DNA of 64,000 bases from Massariosphaeria phaeospora (lineage: Eukaryota; Ascomycota; Dothideomycetes; Pleosporales), in assembly GCA_011032825.1 (NCBI GenBank), contig JAADJZ010000023.1:372001-436000 (forward strand), given 5' to 3'. Position numbers and translations under genes: made by a program. The notes below the pieces were generated by a model. That model did no database searches and was not told the DNA's origin. It saw nothing but the letters and a program-made list of their open reading frames with translations. Positions 1-12,100 of the stretch are shown piece by piece; the stretch's first letter is position 1, and every line of letters starts with the position of its first letter.

Positions 1-971
1 AAGGCGGGTACTACACACCCAATATACCGCCCCAACCCCTCTCTCGCATCCACTCCCCTCCCCTTCATCCAATTCCACCATTACCGCATTCTACCCCTCC
101 CCTCCCCATCCCCAGACCAGATCCCCTGCAAGCAGATGGCCACACCCCGTGCCATTGACGTGCGCCAAGCCAGCCACACCACGCGCAGCTTTTCCCCATC
201 CAACAACCACTGCCGCTCAACGCCCTGTTGACGTACGCCAATACTCGCCGTCGCTCTTTCCCACTAAAGCAGCGTCTAACACCAACTCCACTGCCATTCC
301 AACTTGAGAAATGGCTTTGGAGGCAATGATGATGTGGGACTCGGGCTCGGACGAACGCCCAGCTGCGGGGTCCCCATCCGGGGTCAATCCACAGTTGGGA
401 AGGTAAACCGAACCGAGCCGAGCCGAATTGGACCGAACGGAAGCGAACGGAGCGGAGCGGAGCGGGATAGGGTTCCGGCAGATGGGCATGGGGATGTGTT
501 GGGGTGGTGTTGTTGTTGTTGATGTGGTGGTCCAATAATGGATCGATTCTACATTTGGGGCTCGTCACATAGGTTTTAACTATTCAACATAGCGATGGTT
601 TCCACAAATATCTATCCATTCATTGTATTGCCAACTAACCAAACCCTGAACCCATAACTCCAAACGCCAGCATAACTAACTAGTCGTGAAGGGGGTGGGT
701 ATCATAATCATAAGAGGCGGGAAAAGGGGGTATCAGAAGGGCTAGCTCAATAACAGGCCAAGCGAGGAAACAGCGCTGCGAAAGCAAAGTAAAGTAAAGC
801 ACATAAAGCGCACAACAAGTGCTTGTGGAAAAGGCAAAGACCAAAGTGAAGCGATCGAGTTGTAAAGCAGACAGAGAAAGGAAAAGAGTCTGGAACGTTG
901 AGCGGATTAGGGGGAATTAACAGAGTGTTGAACGAATTTGCACAAAGAGGCAAGGTTACCACCACCAGTAT
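1..971. other. Window edge, no supported gene
   Basis: I see no convincing coding region here. The longest open frame (minus strand, about 65-568) has low-complexity, Arg/Ser/Trp-rich sequence that does not read like a protein. The stretch 405-475 holds short degenerate repeats of the CCGAA / GGAGC type. The part nearest 971 would be the 3' flank of the zinc-finger gene that ends at 972. Confidence 0.6.
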
Positions 972-1367
972 TCAACTCCCCGGCCTCGTCCCCTGGCCAC
1001 AGACCGGGCACAGATCGACGTAATTCATGTTCAACGCATCGCACTCGGAACAATACCAGGTATCCGGTGGCTGGCCGTCACAAGGCGCCGTGTCGCTGGC
1101 CCCCAGATACTCCAGCTGCCCGAACGACTCTAGCCCGCAGCTCTTGATCATTGTTGGCAGGTACCAATTCCCAAAAGCAGGCGTCGGATTGTGGAATTGG
1201 AATTGGTATGGCAGCGTTTCCGAGTACTGCTGGCCGGGGCCGATGCAGCAAGAGTCGTTGCGCTCGTGCTCGCACACGGGGCAGCGGTCGGTTGCGTGGG
1301 CGAGGAGGTTGCCTTGGTTGCAGACGCAACAAATCCACATGTCTTCGGGTACAGTGGGTCTGCTCAT
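972..1367 (-). CDS. Small protein with twin RanBP2-type zinc fingers
   Basis: A 131-residue intronless protein. Two zinc-finger motifs bracket it. The C-terminal one (W104, C106, C109, N113, C120, C123) fits the RanBP2 consensus W-x-C-x2-C-x3-N-x6-C-x2-C exactly. The N-terminal one (W11, C13, C16, N20, C29, C32) fits with eight residues instead of six before the last pair. RanBP2 fingers usually bind single-stranded RNA or ubiquitin, so a binding role in one of these is an inference; no enzyme motif is visible. The frame stays open upstream to 1709, but the 114 extra residues look like translated leader sequence, so I chose the methionine at 1367 directly before the first finger. The middle (about 40-100) is Tyr/Phe/Gly-rich and probably a short linker. 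The exact role is unknown. Confidence 0.72.
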   Translation of the reverse strand: MSRPTVPEDMWICCVCNQGNLLAHATDRCPVCEHERNDSCCIGPGQQYSETLPYQFQFHNPTPAFGNWYLPTMIKSCGLESFGQLEYLGASDTAPCDGQPPDTWYCSECDALNMNYVDLCPVCGQGTRPGS

Positions 1368-3423
1368 GGTGCGGTGGAGTTGCTGGGATGGATGTTTCGC
1401 GGGGGCGGATTCAGGGTTGTTGAGAGTCCGCAGGTAGAAGTCCGCCAGTCTGTGATTGATACTGCTGGAATAGAGTGTCGCTGAGCGGAGTGGGTAGTCC
1501 CGCTTCGCTGGGTCCAGCGTGCGGTAGGTCGAAGAGATGGGGAGAGCGCAGAGGATGATAAGTGTGTAAGGGGATGGCTTGTCGGTCGGGTAGACTGGAT
1601 AGTTCTGGTTGCTCTTGAGAAGATGGGATGAATAAAGGTTGGATGGTCTCCCACAGAATGCACAGAGGGGTTTGCTTTCCGAGAGAAGAGATAGCAATGA
1701 TGATGGCAATAGTATCTGCAGTGTTGGGTTTGCTCGTGAAGAAGTATTTGAGTATAGAGCTGCTTTGATGTTTGCGTGTCTGATGAATTGAAGTGCAATG
1801 AAATAAAACGATACTGAACATCTTCTTATACGTTTGAAACTGATGGAAATCTGGAGGACGATGAGTCTTCCGAGTGCCTATGTATCGCCCTTTTGTTGTG
1901 GTGTTGAAAGCCCTGAGGGGCGAGGACCGACGGGCGCTGTGACAGTGAGCCCCGGTGACAGCTCAACGATACCATCGCCAACCGCCCATGCAAGCAACCA
2001 GATTCGCCGCTTCGCACAGAATCATTCTGTAGCGTCATTGTCGCCCGGAGAAGGACGTTAGAGGGGAGATATCTGGCATGAGTGCCGTCTGTATACTATC
2101 CATGTGACCATAGTACCAGAAGGCGGAAGGCAGGTAGTTGGGTAGCTTGTAAGCTGCAAGCCTCGCAGCGCTCCTATACTAACACAAAGCACGTGAAGCC
2201 TCACTGTCAGATTAGTCAATGCGGGAGCCATAGAGACCTACCCGGCGGTGAAACAAGGCGCGAGTGGACAATTGCTTCGAAGGTTCCATCCGGATTCTGT
2301 GGGATTGCCGAATCGGAGTGAAAAAGGCCAGACGCCTTACGAGGTCATTTTAATGTCCATCTTGTTGATTGAGGTCAACGGTTCCAACAATCACATAACC
2401 TGTAGCCGTAGTTGCCCTGTTCGTCATGCGGTTCGCACGACATTCTTCAGCCCTATATTTGTTAGCATTTTCCGGGACGCAATTTGAAGGGCAGTTGGAC
2501 AGCTGTTGCGATACCAGAACAGCTAGATCATCGTGGCTAGTGCGCTATATGCGGTCTCCTTAAGGGGCGTATGTACTGGCAAGTCGGCACGTTGCCTGCG
2601 TCCATGGCAAGGTTGAAAGGGCGCTGCAACAAGGCTAAGATATTGCGGCGGTGCAGGCAAACAAAACCATGATAGGGCTTAGCGTGACCTAGTATGGCAA
2701 AAGTATGCGGTTTCGTTCGCCTTGCTTTACTTCGGGAGTCCGCCGTTGGCCTTAAGGTGAGATAGGTACAGTGCAGTGACTCCGGAAGGACGACGACGGA
2801 GGAGCTGTGTTGCTGTGAAGCGACAGACTAAGCTACTGCAACGCAGCAGGAAGGCAACCTTAGATAAAAATATAGCTAGAACTAATTCAGGCACGTATCT
2901 CTCAGTTTTGTTACGTTTGACCTTGGGTGGACGAGTTGGGAGTTGAGAAGAACAAGGATTTAGGTAGAGATTTAGACTGCCTGCGCTAGGCCCATAACGG
3001 CTGTTAGCGTGCATGTTTACGGATTAGGAAACTCTATCCTAACTATGCAGAAAGCCTCATGACGCCAGCCCATTAGAATTGTTCTCCTATGCTTTGTCTA
3101 CTACATCTGTGTCGCTAAGAACGGCGTTTCCTTAAGGTGGTCCCTCCAAGATATTACCCAGGTTGACAGGAATTACATGGCACATTTAAGACCTCGCATA
3201 TTGTTAGAAATCAAGGCACAAACAGCATCAGAAGAACTTGAAAGATCTAAATTTTATTCCTCATTCCAAACCGCCGTTAATCATCACTCATATACAGCTA
3301 GATAGTATACGAACAATGCGAATCTATATACAGGTGCTGCTGCTGGAGTCTAACAAAGACATAAACGAAGGCATGGGACGGTGAGAATCGTCGCAAGAAT
3401 GTAGAGAGGGAAGCCGAGTCCAT
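1368..3423. other. Intergenic, no gene recognised
   Basis: Two kilobases between the 5' end of the zinc-finger gene and the 3' end of the permease gene. The part next to 1368 must hold the zinc-finger promoter and leader. Open frames here are short, and none shows a recognisable motif or splice structure. I found no tRNA-like or repeat structure by eye. Confidence 0.5.
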
Positions 3424-5362
3424 CTAAAACAGCCAGGACACAAAGGTACGATAAAACCATGAGCCGTCCTCGTTGCCTGCATTAGCGGCCTGGTGGGCCA
3501 GGAACGCCTCCTCCTCGCGATCGATCTCGTCTTTGCCGGTGTAGAAATCGGCCTCGGCCGGGGGAATGCCTTTGCTCTTGGTCCAGAACTTGTAGCCGAA
3601 GATCATGATCAAGTAGAGGGGAATACCTATATGTGGTTATCAGATTAGTGAATGTTCATGACAAATGTTTATAGGCGTCACATACCTAGGTAGCCTGTTA
3701 TGAAGTTCTTGACGTCAAAGTTACCATACTCCTTGTCATGGGTGAATGCGGAAAAGTTCTTCGTGATTGCAATCAAGCAGCAGAAGAACAACGCAATGTA
3801 AGAACCGATCATGCCAAAAGGTGCAACATATGGCATCTGAGCGTCGGTAATGCCCTGTGCCCTCCGTGCCTTGACGAAGTAGATGTGGGTGACCAAGAGA
3901 GATATCCAGGTCAAGAGACCAAAGATGGTGACTAGATTGACGAAGTATCCGAACACGGTCTTGGCGTCGTCACTGACGTTCATGAAAGCTAGCATGCAGA
4001 ACATAGCCGAGAAACCCAGAGCCGGGACGGGTACACCACGCTTGTCGGTCCAAGCAAAGAACCGGGGGGCGTGGCCTTGGTTGGCGAGACCATAGAGGGT
4101 ACGCGAGGCAATGTATAGATCGGAGTTGGCGGCGCTGAAGGTGAAGAGTAGAATGGCACCGTTGATGATACCGGGAAGATGTTTGATGCCGGCAAGCTTG
4201 ATGGCGACGACGAAGGGTGACGCAGACGCTTTGGTACCGGCCTTCTTCGAGGCGGCGAAACCGAGCTCCGGGGAGTTATATGGCACGAGCATGCCTAGGA
4301 AGAATACACTGAGTACGTAGAAGAACAAGATCCGGTAGAAGGTAAGCTTGATGGCGCGAGGAATAGTCTTGCGAGGATTTTGCGCTTCTCCGACCGTAAC
4401 ACCGATGAGTTCAGTTCCTGAGGATTGTCAGTGAGTCCACGCTCGGATCGCATGTTTCTATAGACTTACCGAGATACGCAAACACCGCGTTGATGAGCGA
4501 GCTCCAGAATCCAAGGAACTTCCCAGCGTCTCCACTCATGATATACGGCTTGAACCCGCCAGGATTTTTGTAGTATTTGAATCCCGTAGCTTGACCATTA
4601 GGACCGCCTCCAACAGCAAGGATGAATGACAGCAGGATGAGACCAACCTACATGGCTCAAATTAGCGAATGAATGTGATGGACTGGCGAGGTTCTTACAA
4701 TGGTGACGACTTTGATACTGCTGAGCCAAAACTCCAATTCACCGAAGAACTTAATACCGAAGTAGTTAATTGAGATAATGACGACCATGAAGACGGCAAT
4801 GAAAACACCCGGATTGACTTCTTCAGGCTTTTTCCATTCCTGGATGACGAGGGATGCTGCAGTAAGCTGATTTGGCGTGATAATGATATACTTGAACCAG
4901 TATGTGTATCCAAGAGCGAAACCTAGAGCCGGGTCGACATAACGAGTAGCATAGCCAGCGAAACCGGCACCGTTAGGGAGCCATGCCGCCATTTCGCCCA
5001 GAGCGCACATAACGACGTAGACCAGTAGACCGACCAGCGTGTAGGAGATGAGGATCGAGCCCGGACTATGGATATTGGTTAGCATTGGAATACCTCGAAG
5101 TTTGTTGCGTGCATGCTCACCCAGACTGGGCCAGTGCTTTTCCTGTACCAATAATCAACCCAGTTCCGATGGCACCACCGATGGCAATCATAGTAATGTG
5201 ACGCGATTTCAATCCACGGTGCAGATGCGTATTGTCCTCATGGTGAACGAATCCATCGTTGGAGACCTGCATCTCTCCCGTGCTGTACTCGGTCTTCCCC
5301 ATTTCTTGATCATGAGGGCTGACACCGTCCGAGGACCCGGATTTCCGATTGAAGATGGCCAT
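3424..5362 (-). CDS. dip5: Dicarboxylic amino acid permease, DIP5-like (AAP/YAT family)
   Basis: Plasma-membrane proton symporter of the fungal amino acid permease family; the closest yeast relative by sequence appearance is Dip5, which takes up glutamate and aspartate. Five exons: 5121-5362, 4699-5065, 4470-4647, 3686-4417 and 3424-3626, giving 573 aa, the usual family length. All four introns are 46-73 bp with GT..AG ends, and frame is preserved across each. Family landmarks are the first-helix region HITMIAIGGAIGTGLI followed by GPGSILISYTLVG, the motif GEAQNPRKTIPRAIK, SDLYIASRTLYGLANQG, and a cytosolic tail ending in WFYRTFVSWLF, similar in layout to the Dip5 C-terminus. The N-terminal 50 residues are hydrophilic with Ser/Lys, suiting ubiquitin-controlled endocytosis (inference). 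GATA motifs lie upstream. Substrate is assigned by family only. Confidence 0.93.
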
Positions 5363-8300
5363 TGTGCTGGAGTGGCTGGCTGAAGAAGCTAGAGATATTG
5401 ACTGATGTCCCGTAACAGATGTCGCACTTCGGCGGTGGCGGCGGCGGGTGCGGGTGCGGCGCAAGTAGCCGAGAAACTGACGGTTCGCGCGGGGAGCTGC
5501 GTGCGAAACGGGCGCTTTAAGTATCCTAGGCGGAGGAGGCACAAGAAGCCTTGGAAAGCTTCCAGCTAACAAATCGATTGACCGGTTGTTATAAGCGTAA
5601 GGTGTGTGGTCCCGCAGATAACACAAGCTATCCGATAAGGCTTGCTCGGGACGCCACAAAGCAGGCGAGGTAACCCAAGACGGCCAAATAGAGGCCGGGC
5701 AAGTGGAGAACAAGAGACAGAAGTGTCGGAGAAGGAATGTCCAGTTGCAACTTGAAAGCACGTCAGCGGCCTGGCCGTTCCTTATGTAGAGCACCACCGC
5801 TCGCCGGGTAACGAGCAACAAAAGGCGCGCGTGGGCTCTCCGCAATGCTGGTGGTCAACATCAGCTTCCTAGACAGGAAGAGCTCTGTGCGGACCCCAGC
5901 TTGGCGGCGGCGCGGCATCGGTTGGCCAAGCAGTTAGAGCGGTAGCCGGTTGCCTCTTTCACCCAACAGGACTGATAAGGACGCTGTTGGGGCTTCTGGA
6001 AAACCGCCCGTCCGAAGGAGTGAGTCTGGAGGGCGAGGAGCGCGGGTGGCGGCGCAGCAGATAACGGAGATTCCAGCGAACAGCATCCTGCTTGGTCTGC
6101 GCTTCAGGGGTGCGAACTCTGTCCATCGCGGGCTGAGCGCACCGACGCAGTGCTGGAGTTGGCATCGCGAATGTCGCTGGTGTTGACGGGTGATGAAGGT
6201 GGCTGTTTGGCGGCTGGCGAGCCGTTACCCCACACCTAGGTACGCAGGCACGTCGCCCACACGTTTGCATCTCGCCGTTGACCGCGATTGGGCGGCGCTA
6301 CGGTCCACGAAAGCAGCGAACGCCATCACGGCGCCATCAGCAGTCCAACACGGCAGCTAGATAGCCGTGTAGTGGCCGTGCTCTAGCTCGTGTGCTTCAT
6401 TGCCTCGTAGGCGTATGTGGTACGGACAGAGACCTACCCGTAAGCTCGCGAGAAGCACACGCTCCCTTCAACCACCTTTCGCGGCTTTCATCTCGGACTT
6501 GAGTGTGTGAGGCCTACCTAGGTAGACGGGGTACGGGTTACACAACCGTGGCCCGTGAGCTTGGCCCGACAGCGAGCCTGAACGTCCCAAGGATGCGTCT
6601 CCAGAGCCGCTACCGCACAGTCCTGGCACCATCGATCGTCTTCCATGTTCGAGAACCTGGATGCGTTTTGTTGAGCTTGATCATCTGTGACGGGACGTCG
6701 ATATCTAGGCGTTGCTAGCAAGGCATACCTAGCTGTTAGATAGCCCAAAGGAAGAACCAGAGGAGTCGTCAAGAGCTTAGTCTAAGCTGGCCTCCGAGAT
6801 AGCGATATATGCGCACCGAGGATACGCCGTAGTCTTCTTTTGTAAGTAGCCGGTTCACAGATAGCAGTGGCGATCAACCTGTTCGCTGTTGTGTGCTGGT
6901 GCTCCACCAACCATGAGTGGTCTCCGAGTCCCCCACCCCAACATCATCGCCAAAAGAACATCGGGCTCGAGAGCCAGCCTTGCCGATAGCTGCATCCCTA
7001 AATATAGGAGCTTGAAACCTGGAGAAACCGCTCAGCTGCCACGTAGATTGTAGGCTTCACGAGGTTGCTATCTCATCTCGGGCCTTAACCGGGCTTCGCG
7101 GGTTTCATGCATCCTTCGCCTGCCGGGGAATAACAACTCTCTTGCATCAGCAAATTTTCCTAGAATATGCGGCCGTGCATTTCTGTTGAAGTCCGACGAC
7201 TAGGTACTATCCGACCTTCCTCATCTTGCTGCCCTTGGTAGCGCTCAATGTCACTCAGGCTAGTATTCGCGCACGTTGGGAGCTGTTGCGATCAACGAAT
7301 CTACATTAAGTGCTCTCCACAGTCTTTACCCGATATCGGCTCGAACCGCGCTCGCTTCACGAGGATCAGAAGATCTAGACGATTAGCCCGTTGCTTGGCT
7401 CATGAATGGTCGGATCGGATGGAAGCCTTGCGTTGGCGGTGAGACGAAAGTGTCCGATCTGTTTTCAAGTAAGGTGACAGTTATGTCTTCAAAGCACCTC
7501 AAGATATCCCGCTGTTGGACCGGGTACATGATCGGATAGTGCAGGTAGGCAATTCGCTGTGCTTATCTCGTCAATCGCATTCGTTCATTTCTCCTCCATC
7601 CACCACGTTTGATTTGAGGGTTATTTTATCGCCCACAAGACCTTCCATACTTACTGCTTGTTCTTCCTGTCCCAATTTATTCTTTCTCCTCTTCGAAAGA
7701 CCAAGTCCAGGCAATCAATCTTGTCATTCTTGTGAACTTATCATTCATCGGGCTGAACTAACGCGTACTGCTTCTCAAGATTCCTCGGACATGACATCCG
7801 GCTTTCTCGGCTTTGAAAGAGTAGAGAACTCGCAGTTGGCGATACGATGCTGGCTTGTGCAACGCTGCTGGCGTCAGGCTTGGAGCTTGCACTTAGAAAA
7901 GCGGTTGCTGATGGACCAGTGGTGGCACTCTTCGTAAAACATGCCATAGTCGGAGTCGAGCTCCAAGCCCTCTACTCAGCAGGCCTGGAGCAGTCGTAGA
8001 CTGTGCGAAAAGGTGATCATGATTGACTCGGTACAGAAAAGCCGACGTTGTATCAGCATAAAATAGGTAGAGCCCTTGCAAGTGGGAAAAGAAGCCGTAG
8101 CGACAGCTATCATTGTTGCCTCCATCCCAGGAAGAAAACGCAACGAGCGATCATATCAGAATGCGGAAAGGCGAGTATAAGCTGGATTTCAGAACGGGCT
8201 AACCTATCTACTCACCAATGACGTGCACTGATGCTCGACATCAGCATGTCTCTGAGTACAATGAGGGAGACTGAAATTTCTGTGGCAGCGTCAGCCGCCA

Positions 8301-9111
8301 TAACCTGATACTCGTTTAAGCCTAATGCTGCCATATGCGACGCGTGTTGATGATACAGGCAGGGTACAGACGCGTATGCGGAGTAGGGCTGGAAAGGGAT
8401 TCGGATGTACAATGGTGAGCGGATGCCAGCCGGCTCCATGATAATTTGCTTTGCCGGCAGATGGAGATAGACGGCTGTACGGAGTAATGTTTAGCAAGAA
8501 ACAAATGACGAGGAAGCCGACTGTCGCTCATCTGTGCGCATCGAGCTCGAGCGTGGTTGTTTGGCTGTCAAGACATTGATGAATGGATGAGTCCCCACTG
8601 AGCCTTGGAACGCCTTGGCACACGTGACTGAACCGGCGACAAGCTGGAGAAGACAACAGCGCCCGCACCTGTCACGAGCTGCCACACGCCAAACCACCAT
8701 TTCGACTCCCGCGCAGACCTTGGTAGTCGTCGCGACAGGTATTGCGCTGCTTCTCCGAATCATTCAACCCTCGATCTCGACAACGACCGTCGGCGGCGAC
8801 TTTGCGCAACGAACGACAGCGCACCAAGCGGGTGCCCCCGTTGATTGGCAGACCCGCAAACACCTCATCTTCAGCGCCCCGAGCAGCGCGACTCTACCGC
8901 ACCCCGCTGGTGCTCGCGAGCGGATCGAGCTGGAACAGTGGCATTCTCTGTGTTGCTGGACCATCTCTCTGCACCCACGCCCGGCAACCTCAGCTCCGCG
9001 CTCCGGATATGCTGCCCGCGCGAGCTGTGCACCACGCAGCCTCGTGAATAACAGTCTCGACCGTCCCGCTACACCACGCAACCTCTGCACACGCTGCGAC
9101 CAGATACCACC
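5363..9111. other. Long divergent intergenic region, no gene recognised
   Basis: 3.7 kb separates the permease (-) from the Rho GEF (+). It should hold both promoters and the leaders; pyrimidine-rich stretches near 7,560-7,720 and the region 8,600-9,111 look like fungal promoter or 5' UTR sequence. A small frame at 7847-7999 (50 aa, Ala/Leu-rich) and overlapping frames around 7515-8000 are the only weak coding candidates; none has a motif, good context or clear splice sites, so I do not call them. It is unusually long for this window. Confidence 0.5.
5617..5639 (-). promoter_or_regulatory. Candidate GATA-factor sites upstream of the permease
   Basis: GATAAC at 5617-5622 and GATAAG at 5634-5639 lie about 260 bp upstream of the permease start codon; another GATAAG is at 5974-5979. 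Closely spaced GATA motifs are the known target of AreA/Gln3-type nitrogen regulators, and amino acid permeases are typical targets. Such motifs also occur by chance, so this is a suggestion only. Confidence 0.35.
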
Positions 9112-12100
9112 ATGTCCTACTACGGAAACGGCCAGAACTACTACAACCCCAACATCCCACACTCGACCTCGACCTCGGGCGGTCCGGGCCATTATCAGAA
9201 CCCGTACGACACCAGGACGGCAGGTGCTGATAATGGAGACCATGCGAACGGAGGCGCTTCCGGATATGGCTATCCCACTGCGGGCAGGCGCAACAGCTAT
9301 GCTACGCAAAACGACGAGCTGTTCATGGGAGACTCCAGCGCAGCGCAGATGCATCAGCAGGGGCCGACCTCACCTACGAGCAGCGGATTCGCATACCAGT
9401 CGCAGGCGCAACAATACAACCCGCAGGACTATGGCTCTGCCGTTGTAGCTCTGCCGAATCCGCAGAACTTCGGCGGGGTAAATCGAACGTCGTATGCGCC
9501 ACAGCCGCAACAGCCCTACAATCCCGCTCTCTATGCAGACAATGGTCTTGCAAGAAACAACACTATTAGCCACCCCTACGGCTTCTCGCCCACCTCTCCG
9601 ACGACATCATCGTACCCGTCGCCTTCGGTATACCAGCAGTCGCAGTTCGGCAGGTCAAGTTCACTCCAAGGTGGTCGGTCAGCTTACTCTCCGCCTGTGG
9701 CACCACCGCTCCCAGTCCCTCCAGAAGATTCACAGTCGCCGGCGGACAATTGGGGCAACTACCCTGCCCGGCAGCCGTCGAATCACTCGTACCATCGTTC
9801 TGCCGACGCGGCGCATGCCCCGTTGCCCTCGCCGCCGACGTACAACACGGGCTACGGGTCGCAAGACTATGTCAATAGGTATCCCTCGACCTCAAGTCAT
9901 CAGTCTGCTGTTCTTCCGCCCACACCGGAGGTACCTCCTCATGGATCGCCACAGCGGCAAGACACGATTGCCCGACGGCCCCTTCCGCCGCCCCCACAGC
10001 ACGCATCGGATAGCGATGATTACTTCCCTCAACAAAACGGGGGCGCATATAATCAAGACGAGTTATTCGATCAGGTTGAGAACTTGGCTGCTGGCCGTGG
10101 GAGCCCAGGATACCACCCGAGCATACACGTCGAACAGGCGAATGGCGGACAGTACTATAGCCAGGTAGAACGACAGCCATCTGGAAGAAACGATAGCCGA
10201 GTGAACGGCAGCCATCTTGCCCCCCACCCTCCTCAGGAAAATTACACTAGTGACGAGAGTGACGTCGAAGCGGCTGCTGGCCTGGCCGCTTTGCGCATGG
10301 CCGAGGAACAGGAAGAAGCAGACGACGCGCGCCGACGTACCGGAGGAGCTGGGCTCTTCAGCGCATATGCGTCTTTGCAGTCTCCACAGCTACCGAGCCA
10401 CCCGAGCGTGCCTGAGGAGAGCGCTAGCGACAGCGACTATGTACCTGTCGACGTTGGCCTGTATGGCGACAGCTTCGCACCTCACTTCACTTATGGTGGA
10501 GGCCCTAACCAGCTGGCCGTCGCCACCAACTTGGACCAAAACAGCCATCCAGTATCTTCGTCTGGTTCGCAACGCCGTTCCGAAGGCACAAGCGAAGCCT
10601 ATGAGCCTATTCACCCCTTCCCCTCCTTCTCTACTAATGCTCGCGTGGACACCTTTGGCACAGGAGGCCTCGAGGAGCCTAGCGCTCGGCGGCGGAGCTA
10701 CGATGAGGGCGACGAGTTGACGTTGACGGACCAGCAGTCTCCTGTAGCCGGAGAACCACCGGACATGTTCTACCATCCTGGCATGTCTGCCAACCGACCA
10801 CTGCCACCACCACCAGCGTCCAACAATGCCCGCCGGGGATACCACCAGAGCACAAGCTCGTCAAGCTCATACGAATATTGGCGGAACTCACATTCTGCTC
10901 GTGGCTCATATCCTACGGATCCTCAATCTTTGCAATTGACGTCTCCGAATGGCACTTCTGTTCCTCGATCGACATCATTGCTTCAGCATAGCAATACTCC
11001 CCAGGCAATCCCACTTCCTAGGTCTAAAACCGATGCTGAGCAAGGATACAGGGCTAGGCAAGCTGCAAATCGTAATACATACTATGCAGGTTCTTTTGAT
11101 AGCGATGGCAACACATTGACACCTGGTAGTGCCGAAGGAGTAGCCATCGATCTTCCTACTCTCCCAGCTGGCAAGAGGTTCAATCCGGCCAAGCTTTCGA
11201 GTACTGATTTCAAGAGATGCACCGAACCATGGGCTCTCAGCTCTATCATCTCTTGGCTTAAGAGTATGACTGACGGCGAGAACGATCTGAAGGAAGGACC
11301 CATCCATGAAGGTCTCGTCGCGCTTTTTACGCACAAAGTACCCACTATGAACATTGCCGATGCCGAGACTCTTGCTAGTAGAGTTGTAGCTGAAATGTAC
11401 AAGGCCGGAACACTCGTTCATGAGGAAGAATGGTTGAAGTTCTCCTCTGAAACCATGACAGGGGTTATCTATCAACTCACAGGAGCCGGTTGCTATACAC
11501 AGAAGCTCCATACGTACTCTACTCCAGGTCGATGTTACTCGTATCACTGCCAGCGGACATTGAAGAAACTCGACCTCCATTCAGCGTCGAGTGCCCCACA
11601 GTCAGGTGATTGGGCCACCTTCTTCAAACTAAAGAAGGAAGATATCGACAACGTAAACAAGAAAGAGGTGGAGCGACAGAACATCCTTCACGAGATAGTG
11701 GAAGGAGAGGATCACTACATGCAACGTCTCGATGTGCTGCGCCAATTGTATCGCGATCGACTAACTTCCGCACAACCACCCGTCATACCTCCTAAAAAGC
11801 TTGAAAAATTCATTAAGGATGTCTTTGGCAAAGTAGATGCTGTTAAAAAGGCGAACGAGGATCACCTTTTACCCCAGATGAAATATCGACAGCAAGAACA
11901 AGGACCATGGATTGTTGGTTTCAGTGACATCTTCAGAGAGTGGATAAGAAAAGCTAAGCAAGCATATATCGATTATGCTGCCGCCTTCCCGTACGCTAGC
12001 TTTCTTGTCCGACAAGAAGCCGACAAGAACATGTTGTTCCGAAGCTTCTTGGACGAGACCCGAACAAACAAGCTGTCAAACAAATTGAGTTGGGACACGT

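Noticed and set aside
65..568. 167-aa minus-strand open frame
   Set aside because: Low-complexity Arg/Ser/Trp-rich translation over short repeats, with no motif or splice context.
1368..1709. In-frame N-terminal extension of the zinc-finger protein
   Set aside because: The extra 114 residues read like translated leader, and the zinc-finger part starts right after the internal methionine at 1367.
7515..7999. Overlapping small frames (140 aa at 7515-7937, 50 aa at 7847-7999)
   Set aside because: No motif, no convincing splice sites to join them, and the frames conflict on both strands.
8615..9448. 277-aa plus-strand frame overlapping the start of the Rho GEF
   Set aside because: Arg/Thr/Pro-rich shadow frame across the leader and first codons of the well-supported Rom2-like gene.
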